Assembly (NCBI GenBank): GCA_004556055.1
Contig: SFIW01000045.1
Location: forward strand, 1 to 19,227
Length of the DNA stretch: 19,227 bases
Direction: 5' to 3'
Origin: Planctomycetaceae bacterium
GTDB taxonomy: Bacteria; Planctomycetota; Planctomycetia; Pirellulales; Thermoguttaceae
The notes beneath the pieces are model-generated. The model saw nothing but the letters and a program-made list of their open reading frames with translations. It was not told where the DNA came from and searched no databases. Both the position numbers and the translations under genes were made by a program. Shown one piece after another: positions 1 through 7,600 of the stretch. Numbering within the stretch: position 1 is the stretch's first letter; each line of letters begins with the position of its first letter.

Positions 1-489
1 CATTTCAGGTTTGACGGGGGGCCAGCAGTAGACGAGATTCCAGATGGAAGAGCCGGTGAAACCGGTGACGATATCTGCGCCGAGTTCCTTCGCGGCCTTC
101 GCCGTGTCGATCATCTCTTGAGCGCAGTTCTTCCAGAACTTCTCGGTATCCTGGTCGTGCAAATAACTCGGGGTGATCGTATAGTGACGCGCGTCGATAT
201 TGTCGAGAACGCACTGGCCGACGCAGTGATTGGAGAGCGCCCAGACGCCGAGTCCGTATTTCTTGAGTTGCGCGGTCTTGAAATCGCGATACGGAATCTT
301 TGTTCCATTGACGTCGACTTCGACGTTGTCGCGCCACATGCGGACGTTGAAGTGATCCGTGCCGCACGCGAGTTCGAGCCCCTCGTAACCGAAATCGTGC
401 ATTTTGGAGAAGAGTTCTTCGGCGGGGACGTCCCCGAATTGACCGGTGATAATCGTGATGTGACGATTTTCGAACGTTACAATAGGCAT
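1..489 (-). CDS. Sugar phosphate isomerase/epimerase-like TIM-barrel protein, third tandem copy (C-terminus cut by window edge)
   Basis: Only the N-terminal 163 residues lie in the window; the reading frame is open at base 1. They match residues 19-175 of the neighbouring copy (626-1705) almost throughout, including TIITGQFGDVPAEEL, GLELACGTDHFNVR, ALSNHCVGQCVLD and GFTGSSIWNLVYCWPP. This is the front half of a xylose-isomerase-like (AP-endonuclease 2 fold) barrel; the metal-binding half lies outside the window. The start is the ATG at 489, supported by AAGGAGG 10 bases upstream. Compared with its neighbour, the loop before PYRDFKTAQL is four residues shorter and the N-terminus lacks the Cys/Lys-rich extension. 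It lies 136 bases after the neighbouring copy and may have its own weak promoter or depend on readthrough. The family is clear; the substrate is unknown. Confidence 0.9.
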   Translation of the reverse strand, partial: MPIVTFENRHITIITGQFGDVPAEELFSKMHDFGYEGLELACGTDHFNVRMWRDNVEVDVNGTKIPYRDFKTAQLKKYGLGVWALSNHCVGQCVLDNIDARHYTITPSYLHDQDTEKFWKNCAQEMIDTAKAAKELGADIVTGFTGSSIWNLVYCWPPVKPEM

Positions 490-499
490 GGAGCTTTAA

Positions 500-506
500 C
501 CTCCTT
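500..506 (-). promoter_or_regulatory. Shine-Dalgarno site of the third isomerase copy
   Basis: The minus strand reads AAGGAGG, a full anti-16S match, 10 bases before the ATG at 489. It decides that start. It is the strongest ribosome binding site in the window. Confidence 0.8.
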
Positions 507-554
507 GTTCCTTCTTGTTATGCCGCGCCGTCCATGGCGCCAAATTTCGTTAGC

Positions 555-582
555 AAAAACCGCGTCCGAGAATGAACGCGGT
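555..582 (-). terminator. Intrinsic terminator of the second isomerase copy
   Basis: On the minus strand, about 44 bases after the stop codon of the 626-1705 gene, ACCGCGT pairs with ACGCGGT (7 bp, 10-base loop) and is followed by a TTTTT tract. This is a standard rho-independent layout. It should limit transcription into the third isomerase copy. Confidence 0.75.
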
Positions 583-625
583 CTGGTTAAAAGGGACGCT
601 TTCTGTAAACGTTCCCCGGCAAGGA

Positions 626-1705
626 TTAGTCTTTGTCGCCAAAGGCGTCGTCGAAGACGACGTCGCTAGGCGGGAAGAACGTTTTCTTGACGAATTCGCA
701 CGCTTCCTTAGCGCCGTACCAACGATCCATACCTTGATCTTCCCATTCGACGGAGAGAGGGCCGTCGTAGCAAATGTCGTTCAACGCGCGAACGATCGCT
801 TCGAAGTTGACGTCCCCGTGCCCTAAGGAGCGGAACATCCATCCGAAACGCGAGTTGCCAAGAGGAAGGTGCGAGCCAAGAATACCGTTCTCGCCGTCGA
901 GTTGCAGCGCCGCGTCCTTCATGTGCGCGTGGAAGATGCGATCCGGGAACTTGCGGATGAACTTCACCGGGTCGACAAATTGCCAGAGGAGGTGCGACGG
1001 GTCAAAGTTGAAGCCGAACGCGGGGTGATTATCGAGCGCTTCGAGGGCGCGTTCTGCAGAGATGAGGTCGAACGCGATTTCCGTCGGATGAACTTCGAGC
1101 GCGAATTTGACTCCGAGCTCTTGGTACGCGTCGAGAATCGGCGTCCAGCGTTCTTTGAGGAGCTTGTAACCGTCTTCGATCATCTCACCGGGAACGGGAG
1201 GCCAGCAGTAGACGAGATTCCAGATGGAAGAGCCGGTGAACCCGGTGACGATATTGGCGCCGAGATCCTTCGCGGCCTGCGCCGTGTCGATCATTTCTTG
1301 AGCGCAGTTTTGCCAGAACTTTTCGGGATCGTCGTCGTGCAGATAACTAGGCGTGACGTCATAGTGACGCGCGTCGATCTTGTCGAGAACGCACTGTCCG
1401 ACGCAGTGGTTGGAGAGCGCCCAGACGCCGAGGCCGTATTTCTTGAGTTGCGCGGTCTTGAAGTCCCGATAAGGAACTTGCTTCTTCTCTCCGTCGACTA
1501 TGATTTCGACGTCGACGTTGTCGCGCCACATGCGGACGTTGAAGTGATCCGTACCGCACGCGAGTTCGAGACCGTCGTAGCCGAAAGAGCTCATGCGGTT
1601 GAAGAGTTCTTCCGCAGGGACGTCTCCGAATTGACCGGTGATAATCGTGACGGGGCGTTTTTTAGGACATATTTTTCGAGCTTGCAAACACCATTCTTTA
1701 GTCAT
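626..1705 (-). CDS. Sugar phosphate isomerase/epimerase-like TIM-barrel protein, second tandem copy
   Basis: 359 residues, full length for the xylose-isomerase-like TIM-barrel superfamily (IolE/hydroxypyruvate isomerase/tagatose epimerase relatives, AP-endonuclease 2 fold). The family's divalent-metal ligands are visible: Glu204 in FALEVHP, Asp235 in FDPSH, His259/His261 in HAHMKD and Glu320 in VEWED. Such enzymes isomerise or epimerise sugars or inositol derivatives in the cytoplasm; which substrate is used here cannot be told. The ATG at 1705 is chosen because GGAAGCGAT precedes it. A GTG at 1780 would add 25 residues unlike the paralogues. Even so, the N-terminus (MTKEWCLQARKICPKKRP) is longer than in the other copies and has two Cys. 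There is no signal peptide. It lies between its own terminator (555-582) and that of the upstream copy (1840-1875), so it is probably transcribed alone. Confidence 0.93.
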   Translation of the reverse strand: MTKEWCLQARKICPKKRPVTIITGQFGDVPAEELFNRMSSFGYDGLELACGTDHFNVRMWRDNVDVEIIVDGEKKQVPYRDFKTAQLKKYGLGVWALSNHCVGQCVLDKIDARHYDVTPSYLHDDDPEKFWQNCAQEMIDTAQAAKDLGANIVTGFTGSSIWNLVYCWPPVPGEMIEDGYKLLKERWTPILDAYQELGVKFALEVHPTEIAFDLISAERALEALDNHPAFGFNFDPSHLLWQFVDPVKFIRKFPDRIFHAHMKDAALQLDGENGILGSHLPLGNSRFGWMFRSLGHGDVNFEAIVRALNDICYDGPLSVEWEDQGMDRWYGAKEACEFVKKTFFPPSDVVFDDAFGDKD

Positions 1706-1710
1706 ATCGC

Positions 1711-1716
1711 TTCCTT
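1711..1716 (-). promoter_or_regulatory. Ribosome binding site that selects the 1705 start
   Basis: The minus strand reads AAGGAA, then GCGAT and the ATG at 1705. It supports the shorter form of the second isomerase over a GTG start at 1780. Confidence 0.6.
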
Positions 1717-1751
1717 GCGTTGCGTGTGTTAAGAGAAAGAGCCAATCATAA

Positions 1752-1769
1752 TGGGGCTTCCGTGCCCCA
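1752..1769 (-). promoter_or_regulatory. Stem-loop in the leader of the second isomerase gene
   Basis: TGGGGC and GCCCCA form a perfect 6-bp G/C-rich stem around a 6-base loop, about 50 bases before the start codon at 1705. There is no T tract on either strand, so it is not a normal terminator. It could shape or stabilise the mRNA leader. Role unproven. Confidence 0.4.
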
Positions 1770-1778
1770 ACCTTCTTC

Positions 1779-1810
1779 ACTATAGATTATCGGACGAAAA
1801 GCTGTGTAAA
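1779..1810 (-). promoter_or_regulatory. Possible promoter of the second isomerase gene
   Basis: Just downstream of the first copy's terminator, the minus strand has TTTACA (1805-1810) followed by AT-rich GATAATCTATAGT. No -10 hexamer sits at an ideal distance: TAATCT is 15 bases away and TATAGT 20. A promoter is expected here because the gene follows a terminator, but the exact site is uncertain. Confidence 0.3.
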
Positions 1811-1839
1811 CTTTAGCGGTTGCATGAGAAAGAGCGTAC

Positions 1840-1875
1840 AAAAAGAAAAAAACCGCGTTCGTTGTGCGAACGCGG
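1840..1875 (-). terminator. Intrinsic terminator of the first isomerase copy
   Basis: On the minus strand, 36 bases after the stop codon of 1912-2904, CCGCGTTCG pairs perfectly with CGAACGCGG (9 bp, 5-base loop) and is followed by TTTTTTCTTTTT. A strong rho-independent terminator. It separates the first copy from the second. Confidence 0.88.
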
Positions 1876-1911
1876 CTCGTCGTTAAGGAAAAAGGTTATT
1901 TTCGGCGCGAA

Positions 1912-2904
1912 TTATTTCGCGAACTGGGCGTCGAAGACGACGTCGCTCGGTTCGAAGTCGACCTTGCGGACGTACTGGCACGACTCGCGGGCGCCCGCCC
2001 AGCGATCCATGCGCTGATCTTCCCATTCGACGGAGAGAGGACCGTTGTACTTAATGTCGTTGAGCGCGCGGATGATTTCTTCGAAGTTGACGTCGCCGCG
2101 TCCGACGGAGCGGAATTCCCAACCGCGACGATAATCGCCGAAGGGGAGGTGCGAGCCGAGAATACCGTTTTCGCCGTCGAGCTGAAGCGCCGCGTCCTTC
2201 ATGTGGACGTGGAAGATGCGATCCGGGAACTTGCGGATGAACTTCACCGGGTCGACCATCTGCCAAATGAAGTGAGACGGGTCGAAGTTGAAGCCGAACG
2301 CCGGATGATAATCGAGCGCTTCGAGTGCGAGCTGCGCGGAATGAAGGTCGAACGCGATTTCCGTCGGGTGGACTTCGAGCGCGAATTTAACGCCGACTTC
2401 CTGGAAGACGTCGAGGATCGGCGTCCAACGTTCCTTTAAGAGTTTGTAGCCGTTGTCGATCCATTCTTGCGGAACCGGCGGCCAGCTATAGAAGTACTTC
2501 CAGATCGAGGAGCCGGTGAAGCCGTTGACGACCTTGACGCCGAATTTCGCCGCGGCGCGAGCCGTCAGTTTCATCTCTTCCGCGCAGTTCTCCCAAACCT
2601 TCGAAAGGTCGGAGCTGCGAAGATATTCCGGAATGACCGCCAACGTGCGTTCGTCCGTTTCGTCCAAAACGCCCTGACCGACGCAGTGGTTCGAGATCGC
2701 CCAGCAACCGAGCCCGTACTTTTCAAGCTGCGCTTTTTTCGCTTCGCAGTAACCTTCTTCATTCAGACATTTGCGAACGTCGAAGTGATCCGTGCCGCAC
2801 GCGAGTTCGAGACCGTCGAAACCGCATTCGCTCATCTTCTGGAAGAGTTCGTCGGACTTGAGATCGCCAAACTGACCGGTGAAAATCGTGACTTTTCGTG
2901 CCAT
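1912..2904 (-). CDS. Sugar phosphate isomerase/epimerase-like TIM-barrel protein, first tandem copy
   Basis: 330 residues, a complete xylose-isomerase-like TIM barrel. Expected metal ligands are Glu177 (FALEVHP), Asp208 (FDPSH), His232/His234 (HVHMKD) and Glu293 (VEWED). It is the most divergent of the three copies: it lacks the MWRDN-type insertion after DHF-VR and has CLNEEGYCEAKKAQL there instead, and much of the middle helix region differs. The C-terminal half is very close to the second copy. Start: ATG at 2904 with AGGAG six bases upstream. No signal peptide, so cytoplasmic. Followed by its own terminator. The family is secure; the sugar substrate is not. Three kept copies suggest diverged specificity or dosage, but no transporter or dehydrogenase gene is in view to narrow it. 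Confidence 0.93.
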   Translation of the reverse strand: MARKVTIFTGQFGDLKSDELFQKMSECGFDGLELACGTDHFDVRKCLNEEGYCEAKKAQLEKYGLGCWAISNHCVGQGVLDETDERTLAVIPEYLRSSDLSKVWENCAEEMKLTARAAAKFGVKVVNGFTGSSIWKYFYSWPPVPQEWIDNGYKLLKERWTPILDVFQEVGVKFALEVHPTEIAFDLHSAQLALEALDYHPAFGFNFDPSHFIWQMVDPVKFIRKFPDRIFHVHMKDAALQLDGENGILGSHLPFGDYRRGWEFRSVGRGDVNFEEIIRALNDIKYNGPLSVEWEDQRMDRWAGARESCQYVRKVDFEPSDVVFDAQFAK

Positions 2905-3140
2905 TTCCTGCTCCTAATCGTTTTATTTATAAGAGGCGCGTCGCGCCGTATTTCATCCCAAAGGAAGCCTCGCAAAACGACAATTTTTGTCCCGTTTCAC
3001 GATTGTTTAACGTTGTATCAGAACCAGGGCCCTTTTGCAAACGTTTTTTCTTAAAATTTGGCGATTTTTTTAAAAAAATTTATGGCAAGACCCTTTTTAT
3101 TTTTTTTGTCAAAAAATTTTGTCTTTTCACAAAATAAACG

Positions 3141-3169
3141 TTGTTTACCGACTCTTTTTTAAATACAAT
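3141..3169 (+). promoter_or_regulatory. Possible distal promoter for the FHA gene
   Basis: TTGTTT (3141-3146), 17 bases, then TACAAT (3164-3169). The -10 is good (5 of 6), the -35 poor. It lies in the most AT-rich stretch, about 270 bases before the FHA start, so use would give a long leader. Confidence 0.35.
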
Positions 3170-3366
3170 TGGTGCAAGCGAGCGCGTTGGCTCAAATTTT
3201 TGAGTATTTTCATCTTTTTGAAAAATTTTGCGGAACTTTTGAATTATTTGCGCGTTTTTTAGGGCGCAAGACGCATGGCGCGGCTTCTCAAATTTCCCGG
3301 CCACCAGCGCTCACTCTTCTCGAAGGAGGAAAGAGCTATTATTCATTTATTCATTTATTATCCCCT

Positions 3367-3394
3367 TTGATTGTAATACGTTCCATTCCATAAG
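3367..3394 (+). promoter_or_regulatory. Possible proximal promoter for the FHA gene
   Basis: TTGATT (3367-3372) and CATAAG (3389-3394), 16 bases apart, each matching 4 of 6 sigma-70 consensus bases, about 48 bases before the ATG. It would give a normal-length leader. Confidence 0.35.
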
Positions 3395-3442
3395 AGTAGA
3401 GAGCCTGATCGAATAACCTCAGGCCTGTTAGATAGGATTAAC

Positions 3443-4372
3443 ATGAAACTAGAACTCAAGGTTATTAGCGGTTCGCGTTCTGGATTGACGATCCCGATCA
3501 CGATTCCGCAGTTCATGATCGGACGCGCTGAAGATTGCCAGCTTAAGCCCAAAAGCGAGCTCATAAGTCGTTATCATTGCGCGATTCTGTCCGAGCCCTC
3601 GTACGTTGCCGTGCGCGATTTGGGAAGTAAAAACGGCGTCTACGTCAACGGCGAGAGAATCGGCGTCGAACAAGAACTTAAAAACGGCGACAGACTCGCC
3701 ATCGGCCCCCTCGAGTTCCTGGTGGTTCTGACTTCCGACGCGCCGAAACCGCAACCTGTCCAGCCCGCTCCCGCGCCGGAGACGCCGCGCGAAAACGTCG
3801 CCGACGTCGTCGCGCGCATCGTCGCTCAGAATTCCGCGCGTCACGTCGCGCATCATCCCGCGCCTCAACCAACGGCTCTCGCGCCTCAATCTGCGGCTCC
3901 CGCGCCTCAACCTGCGGCCCCCGCGCCTCAACCGGCGGCCCCCGCGCCTCAACCGGCGGCTCCCGCGCCTCAACCGGCGGCCCCTGCGCCTCAACCAACG
4001 GCTCCCGCGCCTCAACCGGCGGCCCCCGCGCCTCAACCGGCGGCCCCCGCGCCTCAACCGGCGGCCCCTGCGCCTCAACCGGCTGCTCCCGCGCCTCAAC
4101 CGGCGGCTCCCGCGCCTAAGCCAGCGGCTCCCGCGAAGCCCTCTTCTGGCGACGCCGAAGAAGATCTCGCCGACTGGCTCCTCGGCGACGATGACGACGT
4201 TTCCGAAGAAACCGCCACTATTCAGACCGCTCTAGACGATCTTGACCTTCCATACACACCTCAAGAGGCGAAGACGGAAGAGCCGAAGCAGGAGAAGCCT
4301 AGGAACGCCGTTCCTAACTCTAGCGACGCCGCCGCGAATCTCCTTAAAAACTTCTTCAAAGGCGGTCGTTGA
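3443..4372 (+). CDS. FHA-domain protein with Pro/Ala repeat linker
   Basis: 309 residues. An FHA domain spans about residues 5-95, with Gly27-Arg28, the SRYH core (Ser42, Arg43, His45), DLGSKNG (Asn64) and VNG (Asn69); these are the conserved residues of the phosphothreonine-binding fold, so binding should be intact. Residues 141-231 are thirteen 7-residue PQPAAPA units, probably an extended linker. The tail has an acidic patch (EEDLADWLLGDDDD) and ends in a short basic amphipathic segment (LLKNFFKGGR), perhaps a docking motif. No signal peptide or membrane helix, so cytoplasmic. ATG at 3443 with AGGA five bases upstream. A terminator follows, so it is a separate unit from the giant genes. 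No kinase gene is in the window; the partner is unknown. Confidence 0.94.
   Translation: MKLELKVISGSRSGLTIPITIPQFMIGRAEDCQLKPKSELISRYHCAILSEPSYVAVRDLGSKNGVYVNGERIGVEQELKNGDRLAIGPLEFLVVLTSDAPKPQPVQPAPAPETPRENVADVVARIVAQNSARHVAHHPAPQPTALAPQSAAPAPQPAAPAPQPAAPAPQPAAPAPQPAAPAPQPTAPAPQPAAPAPQPAAPAPQPAAPAPQPAAPAPQPAAPAPKPAAPAKPSSGDAEEDLADWLLGDDDDVSEETATIQTALDDLDLPYTPQEAKTEEPKQEKPRNAVPNSSDAAANLLKNFFKGGR
3863..4135 (+). repeat. Tandem 21-bp repeat, 13 units, inside the FHA gene
   Basis: Thirteen in-frame units start every 21 bases from 3863 to 4115, each coding seven residues of the PQPAAPA type. Twelve begin CCTCAA; the last begins CCTAAG. Units at 3926, 4010 and 4031 are identical, as are those at 3947/4094 and 3968/4052, which points to recent copying by slippage or unequal exchange. 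Edge units (3863, 3884, 4115) are the most divergent, as usual for such arrays. Confidence 0.95.
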
Positions 4373-4420
4373 GTATTTCGAGTTTCTACAGCTCGAAAAT
4401 TTGATTTCGCCAGCTCAAAG

Positions 4421-4456
4421 GCGAACGTAGTCCTTGCGTCTGCGTTCGCTTTTTTT
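4421..4456 (+). terminator. Intrinsic terminator of the FHA gene
   Basis: GCGAACG (4421-4427) pairs with CGTTCGC (4443-4449), 7 bp, followed by TTTTTTT, 48 bases after the FHA stop codon. Flanking A and T tracts can extend the stem. It separates the FHA gene from the giant genes. Confidence 0.85.
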
Positions 4457-4560
4457 ATGTCTATACTAAACGTTAAAAGCGTTAAATCTCTCTTTTCTGG
4501 CATGACTCCGTTTTTGGCCGAATTCTCTTCCCGAAAAATGACGCGTCCTTTCTTTTTTGC

Positions 4561-4589
4561 TTGCTAAATTTAGATAATCTTGGTAAAAT
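4561..4589 (+). promoter_or_regulatory. Likely sigma-70 promoter of the giant-gene operon
   Basis: TTGCTA (4561-4566), exactly 17 bases, then TAAAAT (4584-4589): 4 of 6 and 5 of 6 consensus matches at ideal spacing in an AT-rich stretch after the FHA terminator. Transcription would start near 4596, leaving a leader of about 70 bases before the GTG at 4667. The best promoter candidate for 4667-17285. Confidence 0.55.
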
Positions 4590-4613
4590 ATTGAAAATGC
4601 GTTCTTGGTAAAA
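4578..4613 (+). repeat. Direct repeat overlapping the operon promoter
   Basis: TCTTGGTAAAA occurs at 4578-4588 and again at 4603-4613, a 25-base step. The first copy contains most of the -10 box and the second lies just after the predicted start of transcription. It could be an operator pair or a duplicated promoter element. Confidence 0.5.
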
Positions 4614-4666
4614 GAAAGGAAAAAGAGCGCGTGCCGTAATTATTATCAGAATTAACGAGGAATATC

Positions 4667-7600
4667 GTGACAAGGCGCAGCAGACTCTCTCTGACGGACA
4701 ACGTCCTTCGATCGACGCGCGCGTTATGCGTTGGCGCCGCGATTTTCCTATTCCTTCTAGCGAGCGGCTCTTTCTCGTACGCGCAAACGTCGTCTTCCGC
4801 TTTGCGTTCCGATGAAAAACCGACCTTCTGGCTCGTCGACGAAAACGGCTCGTGGCGCGCGCCGTTGCCAAACTGGACGATTGAAGAGGTCATGCGCATC
4901 GTCGACTCCAACAAGGAGACGGAAGCCGCGTCCCCGTGGGCGATTCAGTCTCTCGACGCGACGGGCGGCGTCGAAGGAGGCGTCGCGCGCCTCTATATTG
5001 CGATGACGATCAGCGTCGCCGACGGCGTCGTGCGCGCCCCGCTCGGCCTGCGCGAAGGCGTTTATCTCCCGACCCCGGAGGAAGAGGAGTCGGGGGACGC
5101 GAAAAACGCCGGATTCCATTATCGCGGTCCGGGCGCCTGCGTCTTGGATATCGACCGTGAGACGGGGGAATACGTCGCGCTCTTCGATACAGTTCCCGCG
5201 CACGAGGAAGAGAACGATCCGGCGGCGGAGGAATCGACCGACGTAGCGTCCGACAGCGAGTCCGTAGACGACGATCCCTCGAAAGACGCCGCGACGCGCG
5301 AGTCTCGGCCCCGCGGAAGAATTCGCCCGAATTTTTACGAACTCGAATTAGAATTATGTTTTCCCGTGGAGCGCGTCGGGTATTCCGACTCCGACGAGGA
5401 TGCGCAGTGGAGTTTCGCGGCGAGTTTTCCTCCGTCGCTTCATTCTCAGTTGACCCTTGAAATTCCGACGTCGGACGTAACGATTAGCGCGGTGAAGGGC
5501 GCCGCGGCGGACGCGCCGACGACGATGAGCGAGTCGTCGTCGGAACTTAAGCTTCGCGGTCTCGGACGCGCGGGGGAACGCGTAGAGTTCTCTTGGCGTC
5601 CGGATCGTCGTCGCGCGACGAGTAATCGCGAGGAGACGAAGGCGGTTTTTCAGGTCGAAGACGCGTCGATCGTCGCGGAGCTCGACGCGCGCGGCGTCAA
5701 CTTTGACGCGACGCTTCCCGTGCGCGTCTTTGGCGGCGATTCCGACCTTTTTCTGGTCGAACTTCCCCCCGACGCGACGCTAACCCCCGAGAGCGTATCT
5801 GCGACCGGCTCAAACGGGGTATCGTATGAAACGCTCAGCGCGCGTGAAATTCCCGCCGCCGAAGCGCAGGGGCGCCTTCAGGGTAAGGTCGTTGAGATTC
5901 GTCTCGCTCAGCGCGTCTCCGTCGCGACGCTGCGTCTCAAGGCGACCGCCGTCGCGCCGGAGGCTGAACAGGGAGTCAACGCGCGGCGTCCGGTTCGCGC
6001 CCTCGCGGGCTTTAGCGTCGTCGGCGCTCAGAAACAATTTGGACAACTCAAGGTGACGCGCGCGCAAGACTGCGACTTTGACGTCACCCCGATTTACGGC
6101 GCTTCCTCCGTCCTCGATTCGAGCGTACCCGACGGTTCCGAAATCTACTCCTTTTTCTCGCAGCCCTACTTGCTCCTCGCCGAGGCGTTCGAGCGCGAGA
6201 CCGTCGTCGACGCGCGTCCCGAATACCTCATGCGCGTCGGAAACGACGAACTCCGACTTCGCGCCCGATTTCAGTTTTCCGTCTACGGATCGAAGTTGCG
6301 CGAACTCAAGTTGCGACGCAACGGCTGGCGATTGGCGAAGGTTCTCGATTCGCAAAACGTATTGAATCAGGAAGGCGTGATCCCGTCGAACGATCGCGGA
6401 GAGGCCGTCTTCCCGTTGGCGAATCCCGCGGACGGCGAGATTCTCCTTGAAGTCGAGCTCACGCACGACGTGGAGAAGATCGACGACGCGTCGGCGCGGT
6501 GCCAGATCGCGTTGCCTTTCCCGATCGCGGCGCGAGTCGAGCCCGGTTCCGTCGTCGTCTTGCCAGACGCGGACGCGGAGTTTACGCCCGGTTCCGTCGC
6601 TATTACAGGACTCTCGCGCAAAACGGCGCGCGCATTCTCGCTCAAGCTGGAGATACCCGCCGACGCGCGGAAGACCCCGACATATTATCAGACGGCGCTC
6701 TCGGGTCCTGGAGATCCCGATCCGACGTTCGTCGGGACGATTCGTCGCCTAAGTCAGGAAATTTGGGTGGAGGCGAGAACAGACGCGACGCTCGACGAAA
6801 AGGGCGCCTTCCACGTCAACGAAACTCTCGAATACCGCGTCGAAAACGAGCCGATCGAATCCTTCGCGTTCCAAGGGAGCGCGCGTCTCTTCGACGCGAT
6901 TCGCGACCGCGGCGTCAAATGTTTCGTCGACGGAAGACCTCAAAATTTAATCCTCGACGTCCCCAATCCGATCGCCAACGGCGCGGGGAGCGCGAGCGCC
7001 GACGACGGACAGACTCCTAAACCCCTCGATTTTGAGACGTGTCGCGTTAAACTCGACGCCCCGAAGATCGGCGAATGCGTCGTCCTTCTGCAATATGATC
7101 TCGATCCGATCGATATGCGCGAAGGGTTGACGAATCAAGTGCGCGTCGAACTCTTCCAGCCTCTCAAAGACGAAAACGACATGCCTTTCGTTTCCAACGT
7201 CCTTACTATCGCCGCGCCCGTCGGTTTGGGCCTCGCCTACGCCGGGACGGGACGCGTCGCCAAGTCGGCTGATTCGGAAGGAGGGGACGACCCGTTCCAG
7301 ACGCTCTGGGAGGTCGAGCCGCGCCGCTATTCCGACGACGGGAAGACGGAGTCGATTCGCTGCACGTCCCTCGCCGCGGAATATAACGCGCGATTTAGCG
7401 CAGCACTCGACACGCGCGGACAAGCTCTTGTCGCCGTCGACCGCGCGTGGATTCAGTCGTGGTTTTCCAAGAATAGCCGACTCGACCGCGTCGTCTTGAA
7501 GATGGAAGCTCGTCGCGATTACGTCGACGTTAAGCTCCCAGAACGTTGCGCCCCCGACCGCGTCGCCGTCTCCGTCAACGGCGAACGTCTCCCAATGGGG

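Larger units (their letters stand above)
2905..3442. other. AT-rich divergent intergenic region
   Basis: 538 bases between the divergently transcribed isomerase and FHA genes, with no convincing gene. About 3040-3270 is strikingly A/T-rich with long T and A tracts, unlike the GC-rich flanks. It must carry promoters for both directions. The minus strand has TTGCAA, 17 bases, then TACAAC (complement of about 3011-3039) as a weak candidate for the isomerases. The isomerase leader has a small GGCGC/GCGCC hairpin at 2935-2947. Confidence 0.7.

Noticed and set aside
118..1732. Long plus-strand reading frames (118-669, 869-1732) opposite the isomerases
   Set aside because: They lie antisense to clearly conserved enzyme genes and code Arg/Val/Glu-rich sequence typical of the complement of GC-rich genes. 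The similar frame 1864-2439 is rejected for the same reason.
1706..1780. Longer form of the second isomerase from a GTG at 1780
   Set aside because: The extra 25 residues match neither paralogue, and the ATG at 1705 has its own ribosome binding site.
3449..4099. Arg-rich 216-residue minus-strand frame over the FHA gene
   Set aside because: It is the complement of the Pro/Ala repeat and has no independent start signal or domain.
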